Assembly: GCF_000719975.1 (NCBI RefSeq)
Contig: NZ_JOIJ01000001.1
Span: 434,001 to 498,000, forward strand
From: Prauserella rugosa
GTDB lineage: Bacteria; Actinomycetota; Actinomycetes; Mycobacteriales; Pseudonocardiaceae
DNA length: 64,000 nucleotides
Direction of reading: 5' to 3'
Positions 42,264 to 51,408 of this stretch are shown here, piece after piece. How positions within the stretch are numbered: position 1 is the first letter of the stretch; each line of letters starts with the position of its first letter. The translations under genes and the position numbers were made by a program. The notes below the pieces were generated by a model that was not told where the DNA came from, ran no database searches, and saw only the letters and a program-made list of their open reading frames with translations.

Positions 42264-44093
42264 ATGACTGCAGTAGCCATCCCAGGGCTGGACGACGCAC
42301 CGACCACGCACAGTGGCGTGCTGTCTTGGGTGCGCGAGGTCGCGGAGCTGACTACCCCGGACCGGGTGGTGTGGGTCGACGGCTCCGACGAGGAAGCCGA
42401 ACGCATCAACCAGGAACTGGTCGAGGCTGGCACGTTCGTCAAGCTCGACAAACGGCCGAACTCGTACTGGGCCGCGTCGGACCCGAGCGACGTCGCGCGG
42501 GTCGAGGAGCGCACCTTCATCTGCTCCGAGCGGGAGGAGGACGCCGGGCCCACCAACAACTGGATGAACCCGGACGAGATGAAGGCGACCATGACGGAGC
42601 TCTACCGGGGCTGCATGCGTGGTCGGACGATGTACGTCATTCCCTTCTGCATGGGTCCGCTCGGCGACGATGACCCGAAGCTCGGTATCGAGATCACCGA
42701 CTTCGCGTACGTCGTGGCTTCGATGCGGGTCATGACCCGGATGGGCAAGAAGGCGCTGGACAAGTTCATCACCGAGGACGGCACCGAGCGCGAGTTCGTG
42801 CCGGCGCTGCACTCGGTGGGCAAGCCGCTCGAGCCGGGCGAGCAGGACGTCCCGTGGCCCTGCAACGACACCAAGTACATCACGCACTTCCCCGAGTCGC
42901 GCACGATCTGGAGCTACGGCTCCGGGTACGGCGGCAACTCGCTGCTCGGCAAGAAGTGCTACTCGCTGCGCATCGCCTCGGCGATGGCGCGCGACGAGGG
43001 CTGGCTCGCCGAGCACATGCTGATCCTCAAGCTGATCTCGCCGGAGAACAAGGCCTACTACGTGGCGGCCGCGTTCCCGAGCGCGTGCGGCAAGACGAAC
43101 CTCGCGATGCTGCAGCCGACACTGCCCGGCTGGCGCGCCGAGACCATCGGTGACGACATCGCGTGGATGCGCTTCGGCGAGGACGGCAGGCTGTACGCGA
43201 TCAACCCCGAGTTCGGCTTGTTCGGCGTCGCGCCCGGCACCGGCGAGAAGACGAACCCGGTGGCGATGAAGACCATCGAGAAGGGCAACACCGTCTACAC
43301 CAACGTCGCGCTCACCGACGACGGCGACGTGTGGTGGGAGGGCATGACCAAGGAGGCGCCCGCCCACCTGACGGACTGGAAGGGCCGCGACTGGACGCCG
43401 GATTCGGACGAGCCGGCCGCCCACCCGAACTCGCGGTTCTGCGCGCCCATCTCGCAGATCCCGACGCTGGCGCCGGAGTGGGACGACCCGAAGGGCGTGC
43501 CGATCTCGGCCATCCTGTTCGGTGGTCGTCGTAAGACCACGGTTCCGCTGGTCAACGAGTCGCGCGACTGGCAGCAGGGCGTGTTCATGGGCGCCACGAT
43601 GTCGTCGGAGAAGACGGCGGCCGCGGCGGGCAAGGTCGGCGAGGTCCGCCGCGACCCGATGGCGATGCTGCCGTTCCTCGGCTACCACGCGGGCGACTAC
43701 TTCCAGCACTGGCTGGACACCGGCAAGAACGCCGACCAGTCGAAGCTGCCGAAGATCTTCTACGTCAACTGGTTCCGGCGCGGCGACGACGGCCGGTTCC
43801 TGTGGCCGGGCTTCGGCGAGAACACGCGCGTTCTCAAGTGGATCGTCGAGCGGCTCGAGGGCAAGGCGAACGCCCAGGAGACGCCGATCGGCCTCGTGCC
43901 CACGGCCGACGACATCGAGACGTCCGGCCTGTCCGAGCCGATCGAGGACATCCAGGCCTCGCTCGACGTCAACGTCGACGAGTGGAGGCAGGAGATCCCG
44001 CTCATCGAAGAGTGGTTCGCCTCCATCGGCGAGGACAAGATCCCGTCCGCGCTGAAGGACGAGCTCGCGGCGTTGAAGCAGCGCCTCGGCTGA
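42264..44093 (+). CDS. pckA: Phosphoenolpyruvate carboxykinase (GTP)
   Basis: Gluconeogenic/anaplerotic enzyme interconverting oxaloacetate and PEP with GTP. 609 aa from ATG 42264 (AGGAGA upstream), the normal GTP-type length. Marks: [19 protein letters not shown] (active-site loop), the kinase P-loop [12 protein letters not shown] (about 271-282), [15 protein letters not shown] metal-binding Asp residues, [13 protein letters not shown], and [16 protein letters not shown]. It matches the M. tuberculosis order trmB...pckA. Terminated by copy 3 of the dispersed palindrome. Confidence 0.97.
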   Translation: MTAVAIPGLDDAPTTHSGVLSWVREVAELTTPDRVVWVDGSDEEAERINQELVEAGTFVKLDKRPNSYWAASDPSDVARVEERTFICSEREEDAGPTNNWMNPDEMKATMTELYRGCMRGRTMYVIPFCMGPLGDDDPKLGIEITDFAYVVASMRVMTRMGKKALDKFITEDGTEREFVPALHSVGKPLEPGEQDVPWPCNDTKYITHFPESRTIWSYGSGYGGNSLLGKKCYSLRIASAMARDEGWLAEHMLILKLISPENKAYYVAAAFPSACGKTNLAMLQPTLPGWRAETIGDDIAWMRFGEDGRLYAINPEFGLFGVAPGTGEKTNPVAMKTIEKGNTVYTNVALTDDGDVWWEGMTKEAPAHLTDWKGRDWTPDSDEPAAHPNSRFCAPISQIPTLAPEWDDPKGVPISAILFGGRRKTTVPLVNESRDWQQGVFMGATMSSEKTAAAAGKVGEVRRDPMAMLPFLGYHAGDYFQHWLDTGKNADQSKLPKIFYVNWFRRGDDGRFLWPGFGENTRVLKWIVERLEGKANAQETPIGLVPTADDIETSGLSEPIEDIQASLDVNVDEWRQEIPLIEEWFASIGEDKIPSALKDELAALKQRLG

Positions 44094-44105
44094 CGCCTTT
44101 CTTCG

Positions 44106-44164
44106 AGCCCCCGAGGGCCCCATAGTTGCGTTCAACGCGACCATGGGGCCCTCGGGGGCTTTTT
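44106..44164. terminator. Dispersed palindrome, copy 3 with T-tract
   Basis: 27-bp arms (44106-44132 and 44134-44160) with two mismatches, core GCGTTCAACGC, flank AGCCCCCGAGGGCCCCAT. The plus strand continues TTTT, so this copy is a complete intrinsic terminator for pckA. It overlaps the stop codon of the convergent methyltransferase by 2 bp. Confidence 0.85.
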
Positions 44165-44906
44165 ACGTGCGCGGGGTGCTTCGGGTGAGGAACACGTACT
44201 CCAAGCCGGGGCGATCGGGTGCGTCGCGGACGTCGGTGACGTCGAACCCCGCGGAGTGCAGGCTCGCGGCGATCTCGTCGTGCTCGCGGAACCGCAGGGT
44301 CGAGTCCGAGGCCAGTGTGGACCCGTCCGGAAATCGGTACGTGTGCCGAAACGAGACGAACGGCAGGTCGACATCGATAACGGTCCGGTCCTGGGTGACG
44401 TCGCCGACGCCGGGCACGGTGGCCGTCACCGGTTCGGCGTCCGACCAGTGTTCCCACGCGCGTGCCTGCGGGCGTCGCGTCTCGAACGCGAGGTGACCAC
44501 CCGGCCGCAGCGCCGCGTGGATCGCGCCGAGGGTGCGGTGCCAATCCTCGTCGGTGAGGAACACCTGGGCGACGTTGCCGGTCATCATCGCGAGGTCGGC
44601 GCGAAACGCGGGCAGGTGCGCCGACACCGTGCCGGCGTCTCCGTCGAGCCACGTGACGTCGCCGCTCTTGCTCCGCGCGATGTCCAGGGACGCCTTCGCA
44701 GGGTCGACGCCGACGACCTCCCGGCCCGTCGCCGCCAGCGCGACGGCGGGCTCGCCGGTACCGCAGCCGACGTCGAGCACGCGGCGGGCGCGCAGCTCGT
44801 CGGCGATTTCCACGTAGAGCGGGATGTCGTCGCGAGGGCCGTCGAACGTGTCGTAGAGGGCTGCCAGGCGTGGGTCGGAGAACAGGTCGTCGGGCACGAT
44901 CGGCAC
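44163..44906 (-). CDS. SAM-dependent methyltransferase
   Basis: 247 aa from GTG 44906 (VPIVPDDLFSDPRLAALYDTF). Class I methyltransferase: motif I RRVLDVGCGTGEPAVALA, motif II VVGVDPAKASLDIAR, then WLDGDAGTV, and post-motif MMTGNVAQVFLTDEDW. A lipocalin-like beta section with TYRFPDGSTLASDSTLRFRE follows. Substrate unknown. No good ribosome-binding site; the frame is open further upstream but antisense to the oxidoreductase. Divergent from the oxidoreductase gene at 45012. Confidence 0.85.
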   Translation of the reverse strand: MPIVPDDLFSDPRLAALYDTFDGPRDDIPLYVEIADELRARRVLDVGCGTGEPAVALAATGREVVGVDPAKASLDIARSKSGDVTWLDGDAGTVSAHLPAFRADLAMMTGNVAQVFLTDEDWHRTLGAIHAALRPGGHLAFETRRPQARAWEHWSDAEPVTATVPGVGDVTQDRTVIDVDLPFVSFRHTYRFPDGSTLASDSTLRFREHDEIAASLHSAGFDVTDVRDAPDRPGLEYVFLTRSTPRT

Positions 44907-45011
44907 GGTAGGCAGGCGGGCCCGGGTGGGGCGAGTGGTTTTCCAGTGGTTTTCCGGGTCCCCCACTTTCGCCGCGCTCGCCCGGAGGCCGTTTTTCGGT
45001 AGCGTGCGGGC

Positions 45012-45854
45012 ATGGAGTTCCGATTCGGCGTGAACATGCTCGCCTCGGGGGAACGGACTCACTGGCAGGACAGGTGCCGTAGAGCCGAGGATCTCGGGTT
45101 CGACGTCGTCGCCGTACCCGACCACATCGGTATGCCCGCGCCGTTTCCCTCGCTGGTCGCGGCAGCCGAGGTGACCGAACGGGTGCGGCTGGGGACGTTC
45201 GTCGTCAACACGGCGTTCCACAACCCCACGCTGCTCGCCCGCGACGTCGGCACCACCGATCTGCTCCTCGACGGCAGGCTGGAACTCGGCCTCGGCACCG
45301 GATACGCCAGGGAGGAGTTCGACGCGGCGGAGCTTCCGTTCCCCGGACCCGGCGCCCGTCTCGACCATCTGGAACGGTGCCTCGCCGTGTTGCGGGAGCA
45401 CTACGGTGAGCGCAGGTTGCCGCCGATCGTCCTCGGTGGACAGCGCGACCGCATGCTGCGGATCGCGGCCAGGGAGGCGGACGTCGTCGGCTTCACCGGC
45501 GTGCGGTTCGATCGCGACGGTGCCGCGGCCACGCTCGTCGGACCGTCCGAACTGGACGAACGGGTGGCGTTCGTACGTGCCGAGGCCGGCGACCGCGATC
45601 CCGAGCTGAACCTGCTGATCCAGCACGTCGAGATCACCGGCGACCGGGCGTCCGCGTTGGAGAACCTCAGCCGGTACGCCCCCGATCGACCGGTCGCCGA
45701 ACTCGGCGAGGCGCCGGTGCTGCTCGTCGGCACCGCGCGGCAGATCGCCGACCAGCTGCGCGCCCACAGGGAGCGGTTCGGCTTCACCTACATCACGGTG
45801 ATGGACAAGGACCTGGACGCCTTCGCCGGTGTGATCGCCGAGCTGCGCCGATGA
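45012..45854 (+). CDS. LLM-class F420-dependent oxidoreductase
   Basis: 280 aa luciferase-like monooxygenase fold, probably using coenzyme F420 (TIGR03621-like by memory). Typical segments: RCRRAEDLGFDVVAVPDH, VRLGTFVVNTAFHNPTLLAR, LLLDGRLELGLGTGYAREEF, PPIVLGGQRDRMLRIAAREAD and VLLVGTARQIADQLRAHRE. Substrate unknown. The stop overlaps the ABC ATP-binding gene by 4 nt (ATGA), which makes a three-gene operon with a transporter-like pair. Confidence 0.88.
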   Translation: MEFRFGVNMLASGERTHWQDRCRRAEDLGFDVVAVPDHIGMPAPFPSLVAAAEVTERVRLGTFVVNTAFHNPTLLARDVGTTDLLLDGRLELGLGTGYAREEFDAAELPFPGPGARLDHLERCLAVLREHYGERRLPPIVLGGQRDRMLRIAAREADVVGFTGVRFDRDGAAATLVGPSELDERVAFVRAEAGDRDPELNLLIQHVEITGDRASALENLSRYAPDRPVAELGEAPVLLVGTARQIADQLRAHRERFGFTYITVMDKDLDAFAGVIAELRR

Positions 45855-46528
45855 AGGGGGCGAGGTTCGGCAAGCGTGCACGGCCGACCGCCGGCACGCA
45901 GGCGATGGAGGTCGTCGCGGACGGGCTCGGGGTGCGTGCCGGTGACACGTGGCTGCTGCGCGGGGTCGACCTGCGGGTGCGGCCCGGCGAATGCCTGGTG
46001 CTGACCGGTCCGAACGGCAGCGGGAAGTCGACCCTGTTGCGGCTGGTGTACGGAACCCAGGAACCGACGGAGGGCTCCATCACCGTGGGCGGCCTTTCCC
46101 CGGACGAGCGTGACCGCGACTTCCGGCGACGCGTGTCGGTGCTGCTCGACGACTCCGATTTCTTCGCCGAGTTCACCCCCGTGCAGCATCTCGAGCTGTT
46201 GGCGGGTTCGTTCGGTGTGGATCTCGACGTCGACGCACTGCTCACCGAGGCCACATTGGACGATCGGGCACACGTCACCGCGGGTTCGCTGTCGGCGGGC
46301 CAGCGCCGTCGTCTGTTGTTGCTGGGCGCCACGGCGCGTCCGTTCGACGTCCTGCTGCTCGACGAGCCGGAGCGCGCGCTCGACACCGCGGGCAAACGCT
46401 GGTTGACCGACGTCATCGCCCGCGCCACCGGCCACGGGGCAGCCGTCGTGGTGGCCACCCACCATCCCCCGCTGCTCGACACCGCCGATCACGTCCTCGA
46501 CCTCGCCGCGCTGGCACCGGTGTCGTGA
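45851..46528 (+). CDS. ABC transporter ATP-binding protein
   Basis: 225 aa. Walker A LVLTGPNGSGKSTLLRLVYG, signature SLSAGQRRRLLLLGA (LSAGQ variant), Walker B VLLLDEPERALDTAG, H-loop VVVATHHPPLLDTADH. A short basic N-terminal extension (MKGARFGKRARP) precedes the domain. It is coupled by overlap to the oxidoreductase. The only likely membrane partner is the gene at 46560, so this may be an incomplete or unusual ABC system. Confidence 0.9.
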   Translation: MKGARFGKRARPTAGTQAMEVVADGLGVRAGDTWLLRGVDLRVRPGECLVLTGPNGSGKSTLLRLVYGTQEPTEGSITVGGLSPDERDRDFRRRVSVLLDDSDFFAEFTPVQHLELLAGSFGVDLDVDALLTEATLDDRAHVTAGSLSAGQRRRLLLLGATARPFDVLLLDEPERALDTAGKRWLTDVIARATGHGAAVVVATHHPPLLDTADHVLDLAALAPVS

Positions 46529-46559
46529 CCGAATCGCCCGCCGACCCGATCTGCGCCTG

Positions 46560-47720
46560 ATGACCCTGCGCAGACTCCTCAGTGGTGACACGCCCACCCT
46601 GCTCGCGTTGTTCGTGGGTGGATGGCTGATCAGTGCGTTCTATCGCATCGAGTGGTGGCGGGGAGTGCTCGGCGCGGGCGAGGGCAGTCCCGCGCCGGTG
46701 GTGGTGTTCGTCGGCGTGACGGCGGTCGCCGTGTGGTCGTCACTGATGCGGCGGCGATTCCTGTGGGCCGAACCTGCGGCGTTGACGTGGCGGGATTTCA
46801 TCCGCGCCCACGACCGCGTGCACGCCATCAGCGGCCGCGTGTGGTTCGGATGGTTGGCCCGGCTCGCCGGGTTGGCCTACCTCGGGGCTTTCGTGGGCGC
46901 CGTGTGGCGGGTTCCGGAGTGGTCGTGGGCGGTGATGGCCTGCGTCGTCGCCGTGGGTGGGCTGGTCGCGTTGCCGCTCGCGGCGGGCGTCGGCGTGCCG
47001 TGGCGACTGCCCGTCGCGGCACGGGCCACGCGCGAACGTCTCGTCGACGGCTGGCGCGAACGCGTGGTGCGCACCGTCGGCGTGACGTTCCTCGACCCCG
47101 GCATGGTGATGCCACCGGGAAGAGCGGTGCGCATGCGGGTGCGCTCGGCGCGGTCGTTCGTGGTGGCGGGCGTGCTCGCCCGCGCGCGGTACCTGCCCGC
47201 GGCGGCGATACTCGCGGTGGTCGCCGCGGCGATGCGGCCGGTGCTGCCCGCCGTGCCGGACGCCGCGCTCGTGGGCGTGTGCGCCTACGCGGCGCTGGTG
47301 CCGTTCGGCGGTGGTGCGGGATGGCTGTGGCGGTCGCCGGGACTGCGCCGGTGGTTGCACGAGCGCGACGTCGTGTTGCGGGCCTGGAACCTCGCCGCGG
47401 TGGCGATGCTCGCCGCGGTGTGGGGAGCAATGCTGGCGGTCGCCGGCCTCGTCGTCGGTGGCGTGGTCCCGATGACGGTCTGGCCGGTGCTGGCCGTCGT
47501 CGTGGCGTCCGTGGTCCGGACCGCGACCCGGCCGCCGGTCGACTACTCCACCCCGGCCGCGACCGACACACCGTTCGGACAGGCGCCGGTGCACCTCGTC
47601 GGACAGCTGCTCCGCGGTCCGGACCTCGTGCTCATCGGCGTCCTCGCCGCGCTCGCCCTCCCCACGGCCGCCACCGCCTGCGTCGCGGTGGCGCTGGCCG
47701 CGTGGTCGGTGCTGCGGTGA
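46560..47720 (+). CDS. Polytopic membrane protein (DUF6297-like ABC partner)
   Basis: 386 aa with about ten hydrophobic helices (LLALFVGGWLISAFY, VVVFVGVTAVAVW, WLARLAGLAYLGAFVGAV and others) and basic cytoplasmic loops (RERVVRTVGVTFLDPG, GRAVRMRVRSARSF). No known enzyme motif. Its ATG overlaps the stop of an 11-codon open frame (TGATGA) that itself starts in the end of the ABC gene, so translation may be chain-coupled. By position it is the permease for the ATP-binding protein; I recall DUF6297 in such a place, but not with certainty. Confidence 0.75.
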   Translation: MTLRRLLSGDTPTLLALFVGGWLISAFYRIEWWRGVLGAGEGSPAPVVVFVGVTAVAVWSSLMRRRFLWAEPAALTWRDFIRAHDRVHAISGRVWFGWLARLAGLAYLGAFVGAVWRVPEWSWAVMACVVAVGGLVALPLAAGVGVPWRLPVAARATRERLVDGWRERVVRTVGVTFLDPGMVMPPGRAVRMRVRSARSFVVAGVLARARYLPAAAILAVVAAAMRPVLPAVPDAALVGVCAYAALVPFGGGAGWLWRSPGLRRWLHERDVVLRAWNLAAVAMLAAVWGAMLAVAGLVVGGVVPMTVWPVLAVVVASVVRTATRPPVDYSTPAATDTPFGQAPVHLVGQLLRGPDLVLIGVLAALALPTAATACVAVALAAWSVLR

Positions 47721-47730
47721 GGCTGTCCGA

Positions 47731-49029
47731 TCAGAACAGGCCGATGATCTGGTCCACGGCCAGGTAGGCGAACAACACCAGGCAGATCGTCAGCAGCGTG
47801 TTCGACACCCAGCCCGAACGGCCCTCCCTGCCGACTCGGCCGGAGTTCAGCAACACCAGCAGGGTGCCGGCGAGGAACGGCATGAACAGCGCGCCGAGCA
47901 CGCCGTAGGTCACGGTCAGCTGGAACGGCTGGTCCAGGAACAGCAGTGCCATCGGCGGGAACGTCAGCCACACCAGGTAGCCGCGGAAGACCGGACTTCC
48001 GATGCCGGCGCGGTGGTCGTAGTCGTCGAGCGAGTCGCCCTCGCTCGCCACGTACCGCGGCAGCCGCCAGGTCCGCCACCAGTCCGCGAACAGCAGGCTG
48101 ACGCCGTTCCACACGCCGATGAGCGAGCTGAACGACACCGCGAAGAACCCGACCAGGAACGGGATCCGTGCCCACTGGCCGTAATCCTGCGCGAGGGTGT
48201 CGCCGAGCACGAGCAGACCCTCGTCACCGTCGACGACGTTGTGTCCCATGAGGATCTCGGCACCGACGACGAGCATCGCAAGCACGAAGATCCCGGTGGT
48301 GATGTAGCCGGCCAGGTTGTCGAGGCGCATCATCGACAGCCAGCGCGAGGATCGCCAGCCCTTCGCCAGCGTCCAGTAGCCGTACGAGGCCATGGTGATC
48401 GTCCCGCCGACACCGCCGATCAACCCGAGCACGTAGACGAACGAGCCGTCGGGCAGCCGCGGCACGAAGCCCTCCGCGGTTGCGACGAGGTTCGGCGTCA
48501 CCAGGACCGCCGTGCCGACGACGGTGATGAACATGACGCCGACCAGCGCCGTCATGATCTTCTCGATCACGGGGTAGCGGCCGAACCACACGAGCACGAA
48601 GCCGAGAACGCCGGAGATCATGCCCCAGTAGCGCACGTCGAGCCACGGGAACAGCGCGTTGAGCGGCAGTCCGCTGGCCGACATCGCGGTCGCGCCGTAG
48701 ACGAAGCCCCACACCACGGCGTAGGCGCCGAAGTAGACGAGCACCCAGCGCCCGAGCACGCGCCAGCCGGACAGCATCGTGCGGCCCGAGGTCAGATGCC
48801 AGCGTCCGACGGCCTCACCGAGCGCGATCTTGAAGATCGTCCCGACGATCACCGCCCACAGCAGCGTGTAGCCGTAGCGGGAGCCGGCCACCATCGTGGC
48901 GACGAGGTCACCTGCGCCGACACCCGTCGCCGCGGCCATGATGCCGGGGCCGATCTGGCGCAGTTTCGCCTTCCACCCGACGGGGACTTCCGGTTCGACG
49001 ACGTCGGCATGATCGGAATCGCGGGACAT
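47731..49029 (-). CDS. Atypical Nramp-family divalent metal transporter
   Basis: 432 aa from ATG 49029 with 11-12 transmembrane helices of Nramp type. The first helix reads GPGIMAAATGVGAGDLVATMVAGSRYG: the canonical metal-binding DPGN is missing and replaced by GVGAGD (36-41). In helix 6 the MPH motif is also absent (GGTITMASYGYWTLAKGWR). It therefore belongs to a divergent branch of the family (Nramp-related proteins), and the transported ion may differ from Mn or Fe. The stop is 10 bp from the convergent membrane-protein gene. Confidence 0.85.
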   Translation of the reverse strand: MSRDSDHADVVEPEVPVGWKAKLRQIGPGIMAAATGVGAGDLVATMVAGSRYGYTLLWAVIVGTIFKIALGEAVGRWHLTSGRTMLSGWRVLGRWVLVYFGAYAVVWGFVYGATAMSASGLPLNALFPWLDVRYWGMISGVLGFVLVWFGRYPVIEKIMTALVGVMFITVVGTAVLVTPNLVATAEGFVPRLPDGSFVYVLGLIGGVGGTITMASYGYWTLAKGWRSSRWLSMMRLDNLAGYITTGIFVLAMLVVGAEILMGHNVVDGDEGLLVLGDTLAQDYGQWARIPFLVGFFAVSFSSLIGVWNGVSLLFADWWRTWRLPRYVASEGDSLDDYDHRAGIGSPVFRGYLVWLTFPPMALLFLDQPFQLTVTYGVLGALFMPFLAGTLLVLLNSGRVGREGRSGWVSNTLLTICLVLFAYLAVDQIIGLF

Positions 49030-49085
49030 GCGGAGCAATGTAAAGGACCGCGCCCGCCGAGGACAGAGGGGAAGGCGAGTCCGTG

Positions 49086-49376
49086 TCAGCCAGCCGCCAG
49101 GTGCGAGCCCGACGGCGTCGCCGGCCGCTCATCCTGGCCGCCGAGCGCGTCCCTCAACCGCTCGAGAGGCAGGTCGACCGCGTCGGCGATGGCGAGCACC
49201 GTGAAGAACGCCGGTGTCGGAATCCGGCCGGTCTCGATCTTGCGGAGGGTTTCCACCGAGATACCGGCCTCGGAGGCGACGTCGACCATGCTGCGTTCGC
49301 AACGTGCCGCGCGGAGGACGGACCCCAGCAGCTCACCCCGCTCGCGCTCGGCTTCACTCAACGGCACTCGCACCAC
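49086..49376 (-). CDS. Small XRE-family helix-turn-helix regulator
   Basis: 96 aa from GTG 49376 (VVRVPLSEAERERGELLGSVLRAAR). One XRE/Cro helix-turn-helix: SMVDVASEAGISVETLRKIETGRIPTPAFFTVLA in successive parts, then LADALDLPLERL-like helix (DAVDLPLERLRDALG). No sensor domain. No ribosome-binding site precedes GTG 49376; TATTGG and TAGTAT just upstream suggest a leaderless promoter. It lies 56 bp after the Nramp gene start on the same strand, so it may regulate or be cotranscribed with it. The DnaA-box-like cluster lies upstream of its promoter. Confidence 0.85.
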   Translation of the reverse strand: MVRVPLSEAERERGELLGSVLRAARCERSMVDVASEAGISVETLRKIETGRIPTPAFFTVLAIADAVDLPLERLRDALGGQDERPATPSGSHLAAG

Positions 49377-49460
49377 GGCACCAATACTAATACCGATCTG
49401 TCCGCCGGGACAGCACGCAGCTGCAGGTGCGGACGCCCGCGTGGCATCCGCCGCGCCTGC

Positions 49461-49558
49461 TTGTGGGCACCTGTGCACCCATCCTGTGGATAACTCTGTG
49501 GAAAACCATGGAAAGGCTGTGTACAAGCTTGTGCACGCTTCGACGACAGCTGTGCATG
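49461..49558. other. Cluster of DnaA-box-like 9-mers
   Basis: Within 98 bp occur TTGTGGGCA (49461), TGTGGATAA (49485, complement TTATCCACA, the consensus DnaA box), TGTGGAAAA (49497, complement TTTTCCACA), TGTGTACAA (49518, complement TTGTACACA), TTGTGCACG (49529) and CTGTGCATG (49550). GTGTACAAGCTTGTGCAC forms a near palindrome. The stretch is AT-rich for this genome. No dnaA or dnaN is adjacent, so a DnaA-binding (titration or regulatory) locus is more likely than oriC. Confidence 0.5.
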
Positions 49559-49592
49559 ACGCTGGCCGGGAACTGCTCCCGCCCGGAACGCC

Positions 49593-49630
49593 GAGGGGTC
49601 CGCCTCCCCGGATGGGAAGGCGGACCCCTC
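49593..49630 (-). terminator. Terminator after the peptidase gene
   Basis: GAGGGGTCCGCCT (49593-49605) and complement (49618-49630), 13-bp perfect arms, 12-nt loop, 29 bp beyond the stop of the leftward peptidase gene. Confidence 0.8.
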
Positions 49631-49659
49631 AACGCATCGGTGTCTTTACTGCGTGCAGA

Positions 49660-51303
49660 TCAGCCGTTCGGTGTCGGCATGGGTGCGCCCGGGATGCTCT
49701 GGTCCTCGGGCACGACACCGTCGACGAGGTAGTCCTCCACGACCTTGTCCACCTTCGGGTTGTCCCCGGCGTAGATGCCGTGGTCGCCCTCATCGGTCAC
49801 GGTGATCATCCGCGAGCCCTCGAACCTGGCGTGGGCGCGGCGGGCACCTTCGATCGGCGTCGCCGGGTCGTTCTCGGACTGCACGATCAGGGTCGGCGGC
49901 ACGCCCTCACCGTCCATCTCGGGAAGCTCGATCGGCTTGCCCTTCCAGAAGATGCACGGCTGGATGAGCCAACCCCATCCGAGCAGCGGCCACTGCCTGC
50001 CCATCATCTCGGACTGCCAGGTCGCGGTCATCCGGTTGCCGTACCAGGGGCCCTCGTTGCAGGGAATCGTCCAGAAGCTGGCGTCGTAGGCGTCATCGGC
50101 CTGGTCGACACCGTTGTTGACGATCAGCGGCTGCGGGCCGAGTGCTTTGGTCTCGGAGATCAGCTTGCGCAGGTCGGCGAGGGCCTCGGTCGAGGCGGCC
50201 TTCGGTTCGCCGGTCAGTTCGCGCAGCGACACCAGGTACTCGGCGAGCGAGGGGAACGACGACTTGCTGTAGAGCATGCCCGCGATCGCCGAGTCCAGCT
50301 CGTTCGGGCCGACCTTCTCGCCGTCGAGTTCCACGGGCTCCTCGGCCAGAGCCGCGCGCACGTCCTCGTAGGTCTGGCGGGCCTCCTCGCCTGACTTGCC
50401 GAAGCCGTACTCCTCGTCGTACTTCGCCATCCACGGCAGGAAGTCGTCGCGCCAACGGCGTTCGAACCCGAGCGGCTGCCAGTCGAACGAGCGCTGCCAC
50501 GTGGTGGTGAACTCGGTCGACGAGTCGAGCACGAACCGGCCGGTGTGCTCGGGGAACCGCTGCGCGTAGTGCGCACCCAGCCAGGTACCCGCCGAGTAGC
50601 CGACCCAGTTGATCTTGTCGCGCCCGAGCAGCGTGCGCAGCAGATCCATGTCGTGGGTGGTCTGGAACGTGTTGATCAGCGGTCCGAGCTCACCGGACTT
50701 GACCTGGCAGGAGTCGGCCGCGTACTTCGTGGCGTCGAGGATCAGGTTGAGGTTCTCGCGGCTGCGGTCCCTCGGGTCGAGCGAGTCACCCGTGCCGATC
50801 GCACCGCCGCACGTGATGTTGGTGCTGCGGCCCGTCCCGCGCGGGTCGAATCCGATGACCTCCTGGTGCTGGCGGAGCCGGTCCTGTTCGGCCAGGCGCA
50901 GTGGGAAATCCCTGCCGGGGGCGCCCGGGCCGCCGGGGTTGGTCAGCACACTCGCGGTCGCATCGCCCTTCGCCTTCAACCTGCTGACGGCGATCGTGAT
51001 GTCCTCGCCGGAGTCGGCGTTGTTCCAGTCCTGGGGCGTCACGTAGGTGGCGCACTCCAGCGGATGCTCCTCGGGCTGCGGCGCGTCGAGCTCGTCGCCG
51101 GTGCACGGATGCCAGTTCAGGTCCTGGTCGGCGTACCGGTCGGGAATGTCGTGAGCGATCTCGGGCTGAGCCGTCGTCGCCTGGTGGGTCTCCCGCTGGC
51201 GCGGCGGTTCGGGATCCGCGGTCGCGGCAGGGGCGATCGTCGCGACCATGGCGCTCGCCAGTGCGCTCGCGACCACGGTGCGCCGCAGTGTCGTGTTGGT
51301 CAT
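49660..51303 (-). CDS. Secreted tripeptidyl aminopeptidase (alpha/beta hydrolase)
   Basis: 547 aa from ATG 51303, with a signal peptide (TLRRTVVASALASAMVATIAP then ATADPEPP). Peptidase S33 / proline iminopeptidase fold with C-terminal TAP domain, as in Streptomyces secreted tripeptidyl aminopeptidases. Active site: nucleophile in NWVGYSAGTWLGA (about Ser236), Asp in QSENDPATPIEGA (about 479), His in DEGDHGIYAG (about 505); the oxyanion segment is TNPGGPGAPG. Likely trims peptides outside the cell. The frame extends 12 codons upstream, but 51303 has TTGAGGGA and starts the signal peptide. Confidence 0.9.
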   Translation of the reverse strand: MTNTTLRRTVVASALASAMVATIAPAATADPEPPRQRETHQATTAQPEIAHDIPDRYADQDLNWHPCTGDELDAPQPEEHPLECATYVTPQDWNNADSGEDITIAVSRLKAKGDATASVLTNPGGPGAPGRDFPLRLAEQDRLRQHQEVIGFDPRGTGRSTNITCGGAIGTGDSLDPRDRSRENLNLILDATKYAADSCQVKSGELGPLINTFQTTHDMDLLRTLLGRDKINWVGYSAGTWLGAHYAQRFPEHTGRFVLDSSTEFTTTWQRSFDWQPLGFERRWRDDFLPWMAKYDEEYGFGKSGEEARQTYEDVRAALAEEPVELDGEKVGPNELDSAIAGMLYSKSSFPSLAEYLVSLRELTGEPKAASTEALADLRKLISETKALGPQPLIVNNGVDQADDAYDASFWTIPCNEGPWYGNRMTATWQSEMMGRQWPLLGWGWLIQPCIFWKGKPIELPEMDGEGVPPTLIVQSENDPATPIEGARRAHARFEGSRMITVTDEGDHGIYAGDNPKVDKVVEDYLVDGVVPEDQSIPGAPMPTPNG

Positions 51304-51408
51304 GAATCCCTCAATCTCGAAATGATCGAGGTCATTCAAGCTGCCGCACGCGGTGGTATCAACCGGTCGGAAGTCGCGTCCTTCCGAGGGTTGACAACGG
51401 CCAGTGTC

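Noticed and set aside
39591..44144. A very long open frame on the minus strand across the second dynamin and pckA genes
   Set aside because: It is antisense to two clearly recognisable genes. High third-position GC leaves the opposite strand free of stops; its translation is Arg/Ser/Pro-rich with no domain.
49461..49558. Chromosomal origin of replication at the DnaA-box cluster
   Set aside because: dnaA, dnaN, recF, gyrB and rpmH are all absent from the neighbourhood, and the cluster is small compared with actinobacterial oriC.
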